A DNA stretch of 8,606 nt from CAYTLQ01 sp964438715. GTDB taxonomy: Bacteria; Bacteroidota; Ignavibacteria; Ignavibacteriales; Ignavibacteriaceae. The stretch is from NCBI GenBank assembly GCA_964438715.1, contig CAYTLQ010000326.1, positions 1-8,606 on the forward strand, in the 5' to 3' direction. Every line of letters begins with the position of its first letter. Position 1 is the stretch's first letter. The position numbers and the translations under genes are program-made. Shown here piece by piece: positions 1 to 7,188 of the stretch. The notes under the pieces were generated by a model. It was not told the origin of the DNA and ran no database searches. It saw nothing but the letters and a program-made list of their open reading frames with translations.

Positions 1-1367
1 CCTGAAAGACTTCTCACTCCTCCAATAAACCCGGTTTTTGCACGAAGGTTATTCTCTGCTCTGGTGCCACGCACTCTGTTTGCGAGGGTACCATCCCTAC
101 CCGCTATTGGCAGTGAATTGTAAAATACCGGACATACTTCATGTTTGTACATGTATGAAAGTAAAGTGGAGATTTGCTTTGGCGTAACTAAATTAAGTCT
201 TGAAAGCCCTGAACCATCACAGATATTTATATTATCGGTATTTATTCCGATACTACCTAAAAAATTTTTAAGAACTTTTATACCGAGAGTTGAGGAACCA
301 TATTTTTCAAATTCATATCCCAATACGCGGAGAAGTTGTTCGGCAAAAAAGTTTTGACTATTCTTATTAATAACTGTGGTGATAATTGATAATGGCACCG
401 AGTAATGTGTAAAGAGTCTGGTACAATATTCATAATCGGGTAATTCAAGAAGGTCATCACAATCAACGCCAAATCCTTTAACTTTAATACCTTTCTTTAT
501 TAACACATCCCGAAGAGTAACAACAAAATACTGAGTAGGGTTGCTTACTGTAGAATACCTCTTTACTGGTGCGGAGGTAACCTTTATGGTACCACTAACA
601 GTAACAATATTCGTTCCCCTCTCTCTGTAAACACTGATTGATGAAAAGGAATCCGCAGGAACAGTGATTACATTATTCGTGAGAGTAAAATACTGATTTT
701 CAGGGAGTACACTAATGACTGCCTTTTCTGCTATTTCTGTTGGTGTTATAGTAATATCAATACAATTGTCATTGAAACTCAGAGCTCCTGATGGTGCGGC
801 GTACCATTCAGTTTCATAATCCCATGCCCACCCCTCGCCAAGTCCTATATCATCAAATGCATTATCATCGCCAATAATATTACCATCAATCTCTTCAATC
901 CCGGCTTCTACCAACGAATCAGCCCAATTACTAAAAATTTTTAACATATCCTGATTATAAAACCGACCTGATATGGTTGGATCTCCGAAGCCACGAATGA
1001 TGAGATCGCCTTTTAATGTTGTACCGTCAAGTGTTCCGCGTACATAGATTTCGGTTTTAAATCTGTAATCCTTACCAAGCAAAACTAATCCCGCTGCTGA
1101 AGTAAATAACTTAAGATTTGATGCCGGCATGAAGAGCTTGTCTTCATTGTACTTAAAAAAATATTCCCCGGTTGTAAGAGACTGTACTACTGCTCCCCAT
1201 TGTGCGGAACTAAAGGCAGGATCATTAAAAATATCACCCAACTGCATTCTGAAATCTTCCATTGTAGCAGTTGTGAACTTTGGTATTGTATCATTTTTAG
1301 GCGACTCCTGTCCAAATACAAAAAATGCCAGGAGTGAAAGAAGAAAACAAACTTTTCTAAAATACAT
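1..1367 (-). CDS. dacB: D-alanyl-D-alanine carboxypeptidase/endopeptidase, PBP4 family (3' end cut by window)
   Basis: Penicillin-binding protein 4 (class C, peptidase family S13), which trims or cleaves cross-linked peptidoglycan peptides in the periplasm. I translated it by hand from the ATG at 1367; about 455 codons are present and the frame is open to the window edge. Residues 1 to about 19 form a signal peptide (MYFRKVCFLLSLLAFFVFG). All three catalytic motifs are visible: SxxK as SNLK (Ser83, Lys86), SxN as SQN (Ser337, Asn339) and KTG at 444-446. The roughly 250-residue spacing between SxxK and SxN is the large insertion typical of this family. The family signature DGSGLSR sits at 384-390. 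Only a short C-terminal tail should be missing, judging from usual family lengths of about 470-490. The start overlaps the end of the pseudouridine synthase gene by 11 bases, with AGGA 9 bases upstream of the ATG. Family assignment is very secure. Confidence 0.95.
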   Translation of the reverse strand, partial: MYFRKVCFLLSLLAFFVFGQESPKNDTIPKFTTATMEDFRMQLGDIFNDPAFSSAQWGAVVQSLTTGEYFFKYNEDKLFMPASNLKLFTSAAGLVLLGKDYRFKTEIYVRGTLDGTTLKGDLIIRGFGDPTISGRFYNQDMLKIFSNWADSLVEAGIEEIDGNIIGDDNAFDDIGLGEGWAWDYETEWYAAPSGALSFNDNCIDITITPTEIAEKAVISVLPENQYFTLTNNVITVPADSFSSISVYRERGTNIVTVSGTIKVTSAPVKRYSTVSNPTQYFVVTLRDVLIKKGIKVKGFGVDCDDLLELPDYEYCTRLFTHYSVPLSIITTVINKNSQNFFAEQLLRVLGYEFEKYGSSTLGIKVLKNFLGSIGINTDNINICDGSGLSRLNLVTPKQISTLLSYMYKHEVCPVFYNSLPIAGRDGTLANRVRGTRAENNLRAKTGFIGGVRSLS

Positions 1368-2076
1368 TGGAGTATTTCCTGTAAAAACGATCGATTTCCT
1401 CAGAGGTAATGACGCGATATGCTCCAACAGGCAGATTCTTAATGTTAAATGGTCCAAAAGCAGTGCGTTCAAGGGATTCTACAAAATAGCCGGCAGCTTT
1501 GAACATATTTTTTACAAAATGATTTCTGCCTTCTGCAGTTACAACCTGAACAATATTTTTCACTTTTGAAATGATAGTCACTTCTTCAAACCTTGAGCGT
1601 TTTCCCTCAAGATTTATACCTCTATAAAGTTTTATAGCATCTTCCTCGGTTAACTGACGATGTAATTTGACTTTATAAGTTCTAGGTATGTTATGAGAGG
1701 GGTGCAAAATGCTATTTGCGAAATCTCCGTCATTTGTTAATATGAGAACCCCTGTAGTGTTAATATCTAATCTGCCCACAGGAAAAATTTTCTCTTTTGT
1801 TTTGATGAGACTAACAACTGTATTTCTGTTTTGTTCATCACTCGTTGTAGTAACATACCCTTTCGGTTTATTCAAAAGAAAATAAACAGCTTTTTTGATT
1901 TTAACTATTTCACCATCGACGAATACTACATCAGTCTCTGTATCTATAATTGTAGCAAGATTTTCAACTACGGAATGATTCACTTGCACCCGCCCGGTGC
2001 TGATTAATTCGTCTGCTTTGCGACGGGAAACAACACCGCTGTGAGCAATAAATTTATTCAGTCTTATCTGTGCCAT
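1357..2076 (-). CDS. rluB: Pseudouridine synthase, RsuA/RluB/E/F family
   Basis: Converts a specific uridine to pseudouridine, probably in 23S rRNA (RluB-type) since the gene follows scpB, as rluB does in many bacteria. The 239 residues comprise an N-terminal S4 RNA-binding domain (about 4-60, with the SRRKADELI helix) and the catalytic domain (about 64-235). The catalytic aspartate is Asp104 in GRLDINTTGVLILTNDG. The C-terminal family motif is present but divergent: EGRNHFVKNMF at 182-192, where relatives usually have a form close to EGRNRQVRRM. The start codon at 2076 lies inside the end of scpB (23-base overlap) and is preceded by AGAGG about 6 bases away. The gene end overlaps the dacB start. 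RsuA or RluE/F specificity cannot be excluded from sequence alone. Confidence 0.9.
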   Translation of the reverse strand: MAQIRLNKFIAHSGVVSRRKADELISTGRVQVNHSVVENLATIIDTETDVVFVDGEIVKIKKAVYFLLNKPKGYVTTTSDEQNRNTVVSLIKTKEKIFPVGRLDINTTGVLILTNDGDFANSILHPSHNIPRTYKVKLHRQLTEEDAIKLYRGINLEGKRSRFEEVTIISKVKNIVQVVTAEGRNHFVKNMFKAAGYFVESLERTAFGPFNIKNLPVGAYRVITSEEIDRFYRKYSNVF

Positions 2077-2707
2077 CTTGTGCCTCTAAGATTCCCTGTT
2101 CGAGCGACTCTTCAACAGAACTCATATACAATTTTCTTTTTTGCTCGAGGAAATCTTCATCCTGCATTATTTCTTCAATTTCCCTTGGTTTTGGTAAGTC
2201 ACTTATTTTATTAAGACCAAAATACTTTAAAAATTCTGTAGTAGTAGAATACAATAATGGTCTTCCAATAGTTTCAGCTCTTCCCGAAATAGTTACAAGG
2301 TTTTTTTCCAATAAAGTATTAAGAGTATAATCTGAGTTTACACCTCTTATTGATTCGAGCTCGGGTTTAGTGATTGGCTGTTTATATGCAATAATTGCTA
2401 ATGTTTCAAGCGCCGCCTGACTCAATCGCCTCTTACTTCGCTCACTTGAAAGATAACCAAGATATTTGGCAAACTCAGGTTTCGTTGCAAATACATATCC
2501 TCCCGCAATTCTTAAAATTTGAAAAATGCGATTTTGTGAGGTGTTTTGTTCATTAAGCTCATCGACATATTTATCGATATCCTCTTCTGTAATTTCCACA
2601 TCTTCACCATCAATCGCGCGGATACATTTTGCAATTTCAGCCCCTGATATTGGTTCTTCTGAAGAAAAAATAATTGCTTCGATGATTGTTGTATATGTTC
2701 TATCCAT
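2054..2707 (-). CDS. scpB: Segregation and condensation protein B
   Basis: ScpB, the kite subunit of the SMC-ScpA-ScpB condensin, which compacts and helps segregate the chromosome. It dimerises and binds the central part of the kleisin ScpA. The protein has 217 residues, close to the family norm. The first winged-helix domain spans about 5-90 (TTIIEAIIFSSEEPISGAEI), and the second about 95-165 carries the family hallmark beginning LSQAALETLAIIAYKQPITK (95-114), followed by ELESIRGVNSD and a GRPLLYSTT segment. The tail after about 170 is acidic and probably disordered. The ATG at 2707 overlaps the scpA stop by 8 bases (the shared ATGGATAG), with GGA just upstream inside scpA. The assignment is supported both by the motif and by the adjacent partner gene. 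Confidence 0.96.
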   Translation of the reverse strand: MDRTYTTIIEAIIFSSEEPISGAEIAKCIRAIDGEDVEITEEDIDKYVDELNEQNTSQNRIFQILRIAGGYVFATKPEFAKYLGYLSSERSKRRLSQAALETLAIIAYKQPITKPELESIRGVNSDYTLNTLLEKNLVTISGRAETIGRPLLYSTTTEFLKYFGLNKISDLPKPREIEEIMQDEDFLEQKRKLYMSSVEESLEQGILEAQDGTDKTE

Positions 2708-3425
2708 TATTTATTCCATACACGACAAAATCATTAAAATCCTCAGATTCTCTTATACCGATTTTACCCATTTTTGTTAATTCAAGAAGTGCAATAAATG
2801 TAACTACTATTCTTATTTTTTCTCTGATTCCGGTTATGAGACTAATAAAGTGCAGTTCTTTAAATTCCTCAATTTTTTTTAACACAAAATCAATTTGTTC
2901 ATCAATGGTAACGGGTGCTTTTTTAATTTCATGAAAAACTTCCTCTTTAATATTGGATATTACCTTTTTGAAGGTTTTTGCCAAATCGTAAACGGATACA
3001 TTTTTCAAAAGAATCTTATATTCGTGAGGTTCTTCACGATTATCAGCCTCGCTATACCCTCTGTAAAAAACTTTTCGTTGACTTGATTCAAAAAAACTTA
3101 ATTCCTCCGCCATTTCTTTATAACGCTTATACTCAAGTAACCGTTGAACTAATTCTGCTCGGGGATCTATTTCTTCACCCTTTTCATCTATTTCACGAGG
3201 AAGTAACAATCTTACTTTAATATGCATGAGGGTTGAGGCCATTAAAATGAAGTCACCTGCTATTTCCAGATCAAGAATTTTTATAAGATTGACATATTCT
3301 AAAAATTCTTTTGTTATCCTGGAAATAGGAATATCATAAATGTTGATTTCATCCCGCTTTATGAAGAATAATAACAGGTCTAATGGACCTTCAAAAAGGT
3401 CGAGGCGTATTCTATACAAGTGCAC
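2700..3425 (-). CDS. scpA: Segregation and condensation protein A (kleisin)
   Basis: ScpA, the kleisin that bridges the heads of the SMC dimer and carries ScpB. At 241 residues it is of normal size. The N-terminal SMC-neck-binding helices contain the family signature FEGPLDLLLFFIKRDEINIY (11-30). The middle region has DPRAELVQRLLEYKRYKEMA (88-106). The C-terminal winged helix, which contacts the SMC cap, is at about 170-240 and includes VTFIALLELTKMGKIGI. The start is a GTG at 3425, which places FEGPLDL at the usual distance from the N-terminus; no in-frame ATG lies close enough to be an alternative. This start overlaps the trpS stop by 14 bases and has only a weak ribosome site (GAAG), so expression probably depends on coupling to trpS translation. 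The stop overlaps the scpB start. Confidence 0.96.
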   Translation of the reverse strand: MHLYRIRLDLFEGPLDLLLFFIKRDEINIYDIPISRITKEFLEYVNLIKILDLEIAGDFILMASTLMHIKVRLLLPREIDEKGEEIDPRAELVQRLLEYKRYKEMAEELSFFESSQRKVFYRGYSEADNREEPHEYKILLKNVSVYDLAKTFKKVISNIKEEVFHEIKKAPVTIDEQIDFVLKKIEEFKELHFISLITGIREKIRIVVTFIALLELTKMGKIGIRESEDFNDFVVYGINNG

Positions 3426-4401
3426 CTATCTTCATATGTTCACGAACTTCGGCCATTGTTTCTTTAGCTACAATACTCGCTCTTTTTTCACCTTCCCGAA
3501 TGATATCTATTACTTTTTTGGAGTCTTTCTCCAGTTCTTTTCGTTTTTCAATTATAGGGTCTAAAAATTCAGAAATTTTATTTGAGCATTTTAATTTACA
3601 ATCAACGCAACCTAATGCACCGGATTTGCAATCTTTTTCAATTAACGCGACATCATCCGGATTAAATTTTTTATGGTAAGAAAAAACGAGACAAACTTCA
3701 GGATTTCCCGGATCTCCTTTTCGAATTTTTTTCGGGTCAGTTACAGCTTTTTTTAATTTAGCCTTCACTTCATCCCGATTATCAGACAATAAAATTGTAT
3801 TGCCGAGTGATTTGCTCATTTTTGCGTTACCATCAAGACCAACTAACCGGGGTATTTTTGATAGTAAGGGCGCCGGTTCAGGAAATACATCACCATATTT
3901 ATTATTAAACCTTCGTGCTAATTCCCTTGTAATTTCAATATGCGGAAGCTGGTCCTCACCAACCGGTACGAAGTTTCCTTTATACAAAAGTATATCTGCA
4001 GCCTGAAGTACCGGATATCCAAGGTGCCCGAATGTAGTAGTATCAATGTTAAGGTCTCTGATTTGATCCTTGAGACTTGGATTTCTTTCCAACCTTTCTA
4101 CCGTTATGAGCATTGAAAAAATCAGAAATAATTCCGAATGTTCCTTGATTTGTGACTGCCTGAACATAGGGCTTTTTTCAGGATTAAGTCCCGCTGCGAT
4201 CCAATCAATAACCATTTCAATTGAATTATTATATATCTCATTAGTATTCAGGTCTGTTGTTAATACATGATAATCCGCTATCAGATGATAGTTCTGATAA
4301 TCGTTTTGTAATCCAATCCAGTTTTCTAATGCGCCTACATAATGCCCTATATGCAGTTTTCCTGTAGGCCTCATTCCGCTCAGAATAATTTTCTTTTTCA
4401 T
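3412..4401 (-). CDS. trpS: Tryptophanyl-tRNA synthetase, with a putative Fe-S cysteine motif
   Basis: Class Ic aminoacyl-tRNA synthetase that attaches tryptophan to tRNA-Trp in the cytosol. The 329 residues match the family length. The ATP-binding HIGH motif is exact at 17-20 (in GMRPTGKLHIGHYVGA) and KMSKS is exact at 194-198. The tryptophan-pocket region around 125-153 contains GHLGYPVLQAADILLY and VGEDQLPHIE. Four cysteines at 237, 258, 265 and 268 give the spacing C-x20-C-x6-C-x2-C, with a fifth at 272. This closely matches the C-x22-C-x6-C-x2-C motif that binds a [4Fe-4S] cluster in Thermotoga maritima TrpRS, so cluster binding is inferred. The gene starts 14 bases after the HNH stop, with no strong Shine-Dalgarno sequence in that gap, and ends inside scpA. 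Enzyme identity is secure. Confidence 0.97.
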   Translation of the reverse strand: MKKKIILSGMRPTGKLHIGHYVGALENWIGLQNDYQNYHLIADYHVLTTDLNTNEIYNNSIEMVIDWIAAGLNPEKSPMFRQSQIKEHSELFLIFSMLITVERLERNPSLKDQIRDLNIDTTTFGHLGYPVLQAADILLYKGNFVPVGEDQLPHIEITRELARRFNNKYGDVFPEPAPLLSKIPRLVGLDGNAKMSKSLGNTILLSDNRDEVKAKLKKAVTDPKKIRKGDPGNPEVCLVFSYHKKFNPDDVALIEKDCKSGALGCVDCKLKCSNKISEFLDPIIEKRKELEKDSKKVIDIIREGEKRASIVAKETMAEVREHMKIGALV

Positions 4402-4415
4402 CGAGTAATTAGGAA

Positions 4416-4904
4416 CTAACTAACATATAAATATGGTTTCCATGTTTCATCAATTTTTGCAACAGAATTTTTAATAAAAAGAATATGATTTGGAGCATAT
4501 GGTTTATATAACATACGAAGATTTGCCTCAGAGGGAGTTCTATTGCCTTTTTTGTTGTTACACGAAGTACAGGCACAGACCATATTTTCCCAACTATCGG
4601 TACCTCCTCTTGCCTTAGGAATAATGTGATCGACAGTCAACGAAATATCACCCCGGCCGCAATAAACACACTTGTATCCATCTCTGCGTAAGATATTTTT
4701 CCTGGTTAAAACTACTTTTTTGTAAGGCACATTTACATACTTCGATAAACGAATGACCGTTGGCCAAACAAATAATCCGGAAACTGTTTTTATATTCTTT
4801 TTGGGATCTTTAGAGACGAGCTCGGCTTTACCCAGGAGCATCAAAACTATAGCTTTTTTGATGGTACAAACGGTAAGAGCCTCATAGCTTTGGTTCAAAA
4901 CCAA
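4416..4904 (-). CDS. HNH endonuclease-family protein (start uncertain)
   Basis: An HNH-fold zinc protein of the widespread stand-alone type (about 165-185 residues) that is annotated as an endonuclease but mostly has no assigned substrate. Counted from the TTG at 4904, zinc ligands are Cys79/Cys82 (CVYCG) and Cys112/Cys115 (CTSC). The catalytic core is VDHIIPKARGG (91-101, with His93), Asn107 in WENMVC and Asn116 in CNNKKGNR, giving an H-N-N form. The N-terminal region resembles the family's usual VLVLNQxYEALTVC opening. The reading frame continues upstream with plausible family residues (LNARVLVLNQ) but contains no ATG, GTG or TTG before 4904, so the start is either TTG or the 5' end is damaged. 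It is the first gene of the trpS-scpAB train. McrA-like restriction activity is possible but nothing here supports it specifically. Confidence 0.85.
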   Translation of the reverse strand: MVLNQSYEALTVCTIKKAIVLMLLGKAELVSKDPKKNIKTVSGLFVWPTVIRLSKYVNVPYKKVVLTRKNILRRDGYKCVYCGRGDISLTVDHIIPKARGGTDSWENMVCACTSCNNKKGNRTPSEANLRMLYKPYAPNHILFIKNSVAKIDETWKPYLYVS

Positions 4905-5103
4905 AACTCTTGCATTTAACCGGCCATTATAAGTTCTCTGTTGTTCGAAGTCATACTCCTTTTGTTTTTTATTTGAGAAAAATTAATTACTAATGGTTCA
5001 ATACAAATAAAAACACGAGATTTAAATCACAATATAGTTAAATTACACCGGAAATTTAACAAAACCGGAGAGTAAAAAACCAAGACCATTGCAGAATTTA
5101 TTA
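4905..5103 (-). other. Intergenic gap between acpS and the HNH gene
   Basis: This is the only sizeable non-coding stretch in the window, and it is clearly more AT-rich than the flanking genes. It begins (minus direction) with two further in-frame TAA codons after the acpS stop, giving three TAA in tandem. I see no convincing rho-independent terminator: a stem of only about three pairs (CAA/TTG) precedes a T6 run near 5077-5092. Near the HNH end are an AAAAGGAG ribosome-site-like string (4958-4965), an ATG at 4954 opening a 12-codon frame, and a candidate promoter. No tRNA-like fold or riboswitch was recognised. Confidence 0.6.
4926..4954 (-). promoter_or_regulatory. Candidate sigma70-type promoter for the HNH-trpS-scpAB-rluB-dacB train
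   Basis: On the minus strand a perfect TATAAT (4926-4931) lies 17 bases downstream of ATGACT (4949-4954), which matches four of six positions of TTGACA. Transcription would begin near 4919, leaving almost no leader before the TTG at 4904. It is the only strong -10 seen in the gap. If the organism uses the Bacteroidota-type promoter (TTTG at -33, TAnnTTTG at -7), this match could be fortuitous; I did not find that alternative motif in the gap. Confidence 0.35.
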
Positions 5104-5475
5104 TTATTTAGATTCTAAAATTGCTACACAGGCGGCATAGGTATGTGTGTGTGTAATAGAAATTTTTATTTGACCCGGTAATTCTGAAGTTAAATGATTA
5201 CCCAATATTCGCACTTTCGGCTTACCTGAAACATCATTATACACTTCAATATTTTTCCATGAGTGTAAAGTTGTTATTCCTGTCCCAAGAGCTTTCGCCA
5301 CTGCTTCTTTTGCGGCAAACCGGGCGGCATAATGCTGAAACGAATTCGCCTTTTCTTTACAATAAGCTATTTCGGCTTCGGTAAAAATTTTTTCGACAAA
5401 CCTATCTCCATATTTTTCTATGGAATTTTTTATTCTATCGATTTCTATTAAGTCTATACCAAGGCCTAAAATCAT
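5104..5475 (-). CDS. acpS: Holo-[acyl-carrier-protein] synthase
   Basis: Transfers 4'-phosphopantetheine from coenzyme A to the serine of apo-ACP, activating it for fatty acid synthesis. The protein has 123 residues, normal for the trimeric AcpS type. The first family motif GIDLIEIDRI (6-15) contains the magnesium ligand Asp8. The second, RFAAKEAVAKALGTGI (52-67), contains Glu57 of the KEAxxKA core. The C-terminal strand ISITHTHTYAACVAIL (105-120) corresponds to the usual ISxSH/THxxxxAxA segment. The ATG follows the ggt stop with no intervening base, and its ribosome site GGAGGG (5483-5488) lies inside the last codons of ggt, so the two are almost certainly co-transcribed. Three tandem TAA codons end the gene. 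Confidence 0.96.
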   Translation of the reverse strand: MILGLGIDLIEIDRIKNSIEKYGDRFVEKIFTEAEIAYCKEKANSFQHYAARFAAKEAVAKALGTGITTLHSWKNIEVYNDVSGKPKVRILGNHLTSELPGQIKISITHTHTYAACVAILESK

Positions 5476-7188
5476 TCAATATCCCTCCGCTGTGCCGCTA
5501 CCCCTTGAGTCAGAAGCGCCATAGAAAATACCTTTTTCGCTATCAATCAAAATTCCTTCAACGAGTCCTAGTTTTCTTTTTTCACCCAGCTTGTGACCTT
5601 TTGCAAGCAAATTTTCCTTTACATCCTCAGATAAACCAAATTCTTCATAATATATCTGGTCAGGGAACCATTGATGATGGATTCTTGGCATGTCAATAGC
5701 TGTTCTGATATCCATCCCAAAATCTATGCAATTTAGTATCACTTGTAGAACTACTGTAATAATAGTCGAACCTCCGGGAGAACCCAAAACGAGGAAAGGT
5801 TTCCCATTCTTTAGTACTATAGTTGGAGTCATTGAACTTAGCATTCTCTTGTTTGGTTCAATTTGATTTGCCGTTCCACCTATTAAGCCAAACTGATTCG
5901 GGGTTCCGGGTTTTGCAGAAAAATCATCCATTTCATTATTTAGAAAAAACCCGCAACCATCAACTACAACTTTGGAACCATAGCCTGAATTTATCGTAGT
6001 GGTTACACTTACGAGATTTCCGAACTTATCAGCAACAGAATAATGTGTCGTTTCTTCGCTTTCCTGAAAAATTAACGGATCTCCCGGAGAAATAAGTTCG
6101 GAGGGTGTCGCATCATCGGAAATTTGATTAAATAAAATATCTGCATATTTTTTTGAAATTAACCACTTTTGAGGAACATTAAAAAAATCAGGGTCACCTA
6201 AATGAACAGATCTGTCCGCATAAGCCCTTTTCATTGCCTCAACCAGTAAATGATAATACTCACTACTGCCAAAATCTTTTTTTTCAAAAGTTACATTTTC
6301 AATTATATTCAGCATCTGAACAAGTGCGATTCCACCCGAACTGGGAGGTGGCATAGATATGACGGTAAAATCTCTATATTTTGATTTAATAACCTCCCGT
6401 TCAACTACCTTGTAATTCAGAAGATCCTTTTTATTAATGATGCCACCTAATGAATTGGATGTTTTAACAATATTTTCTGCAACCCATCCTTCGTAAAACC
6501 CTTTTACCCCATTGTTTTTGATTTCAACAAGTGTTTTTGCCAAATCAGGTTGTTTAAAAAGTTCTCCCTCAGCGAAAGAAGAATTTGGTTTAACAAAAAT
6601 TTTTGCTGTCGAAGGATACTTAATAAAACTTTCTTTGTATGAATTAAATGAACGGGCATCATACTCCGATAAACTAAACCCGAGTTCAGCAAGGTTGATC
6701 GCCGGTTGTATAACATCTGCCAGTTTCATTGTACCATATTTCTGTAAAGCAAAAATCAAACCTGCTACAGATCCCGGAATACCTACAGATAAAATTCCAT
6801 CTTGACTTAACTCAGGTAAAAAATTACCTACTGAGTCGAGATACATATCCCTATGAGCAAGAAAGGGAGCCATTTCACGGTAATCGATGGCTATATCCTG
6901 TTGATTTGCTAAATGAATCACCATAAATCCACCTCCGCCAATATTACCTGCAACGGGATATGTGACAGCAAGAGCAAATCCTACAGCAACAGCCGCATCA
7001 ACTGCATTTCCGCCTTTCTTTAGGATTTGGAGACCAACTTTTGTCGCTAACGGATGAGCAGTTACCACCATTCCGTTTTTTGCTTTAACAGGGTCCGGCG
7101 ATTCTCCAAAGACAGAAATGGAGAGTAAGGAGATTAAAAATACTATAACTGAAAGCGAGGTGCTTCTAAAAAAGGTCAATTTTTGCAT
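5476..7188 (-). CDS. ggt: Gamma-glutamyltransferase (glutathione hydrolase) precursor
   Basis: Periplasmic Ntn-hydrolase that cleaves or transfers the gamma-glutamyl group of glutathione and related compounds. The frame opens at a GTG at 7206, but I prefer the ATG at 7188, which has AGGGAG nine bases upstream; ATG 7194 is the other option. This gives 570 residues with a clear signal peptide (MQKLTFFRSTSLSVIVFLIS, continuing to about VFG). In numbering from the GTG: substrate-carboxylate arginine region DYREMAP (108-114), autoprocessing site E385|T386 in ETTHYSVAD with Thr386 as nucleophile and new N-terminus of the small subunit, lid-loop region LNNEMDDFSAKPGTPN (422-437), SSMTPTIV (457-464) and oxyanion-region GSPGGS (475-480). 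The small subunit would have about 191 residues, as usual. The start overlaps the MCE gene end by 23 bases. Very secure assignment. Confidence 0.96.
   Translation of the reverse strand: MQKLTFFRSTSLSVIVFLISLLSISVFGESPDPVKAKNGMVVTAHPLATKVGLQILKKGGNAVDAAVAVGFALAVTYPVAGNIGGGGFMVIHLANQQDIAIDYREMAPFLAHRDMYLDSVGNFLPELSQDGILSVGIPGSVAGLIFALQKYGTMKLADVIQPAINLAELGFSLSEYDARSFNSYKESFIKYPSTAKIFVKPNSSFAEGELFKQPDLAKTLVEIKNNGVKGFYEGWVAENIVKTSNSLGGIINKKDLLNYKVVEREVIKSKYRDFTVISMPPPSSGGIALVQMLNIIENVTFEKKDFGSSEYYHLLVEAMKRAYADRSVHLGDPDFFNVPQKWLISKKYADILFNQISDDATPSELISPGDPLIFQESEETTHYSVADKFGNLVSVTTTINSGYGSKVVVDGCGFFLNNEMDDFSAKPGTPNQFGLIGGTANQIEPNKRMLSSMTPTIVLKNGKPFLVLGSPGGSTIITVVLQVILNCIDFGMDIRTAIDMPRIHHQWFPDQIYYEEFGLSEDVKENLLAKGHKLGEKRKLGLVEGILIDSEKGIFYGASDSRGSGTAEGY
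5483..5488 (-). promoter_or_regulatory. Strong Shine-Dalgarno of acpS, inside ggt
   Basis: GGAGGG on the minus strand, 7 bases before the acpS ATG, embedded in the final codons of ggt. It is among the strongest ribosome sites in the window and fixes the acpS start. Confidence 0.7.

Noticed and set aside
1129..1569. Plus-strand open frame of 146 codons
   Set aside because: It lies antisense across dacB and the pseudouridine synthase gene, both of which have strong family motifs, and its translation shows no recognisable domain. The other plus-strand frames in the window are likewise antisense shadows.
4918..4954. 12-codon frame MTSNNRELIMAG upstream of HNH/trpS as a possible tryptophan attenuator leader peptide
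   Set aside because: It contains no tryptophan codon, its ribosome-site-like string is only one base from the ATG, and no alternative terminator/antiterminator hairpins are visible. It is better explained as part of the uncertain HNH 5' end.
5019..5028. Perfect 10-base palindrome GATTTAAATC in the acpS-HNH gap
   Set aside because: Short palindromes of this composition are expected by chance in such AT-rich DNA, and there is no second copy or link to a promoter.
5046..5069. Two CCGG blocks flanking an AT spacer, as a possible terminator or operator
   Set aside because: The stem would be only 4 pairs with a 13-base loop and no extension, and no T-run follows at the right place.
5077..5095. 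Possible rho-independent terminator after acpS
   Set aside because: The stem before the T6 run is only about three base pairs with a small loop, too weak to call.
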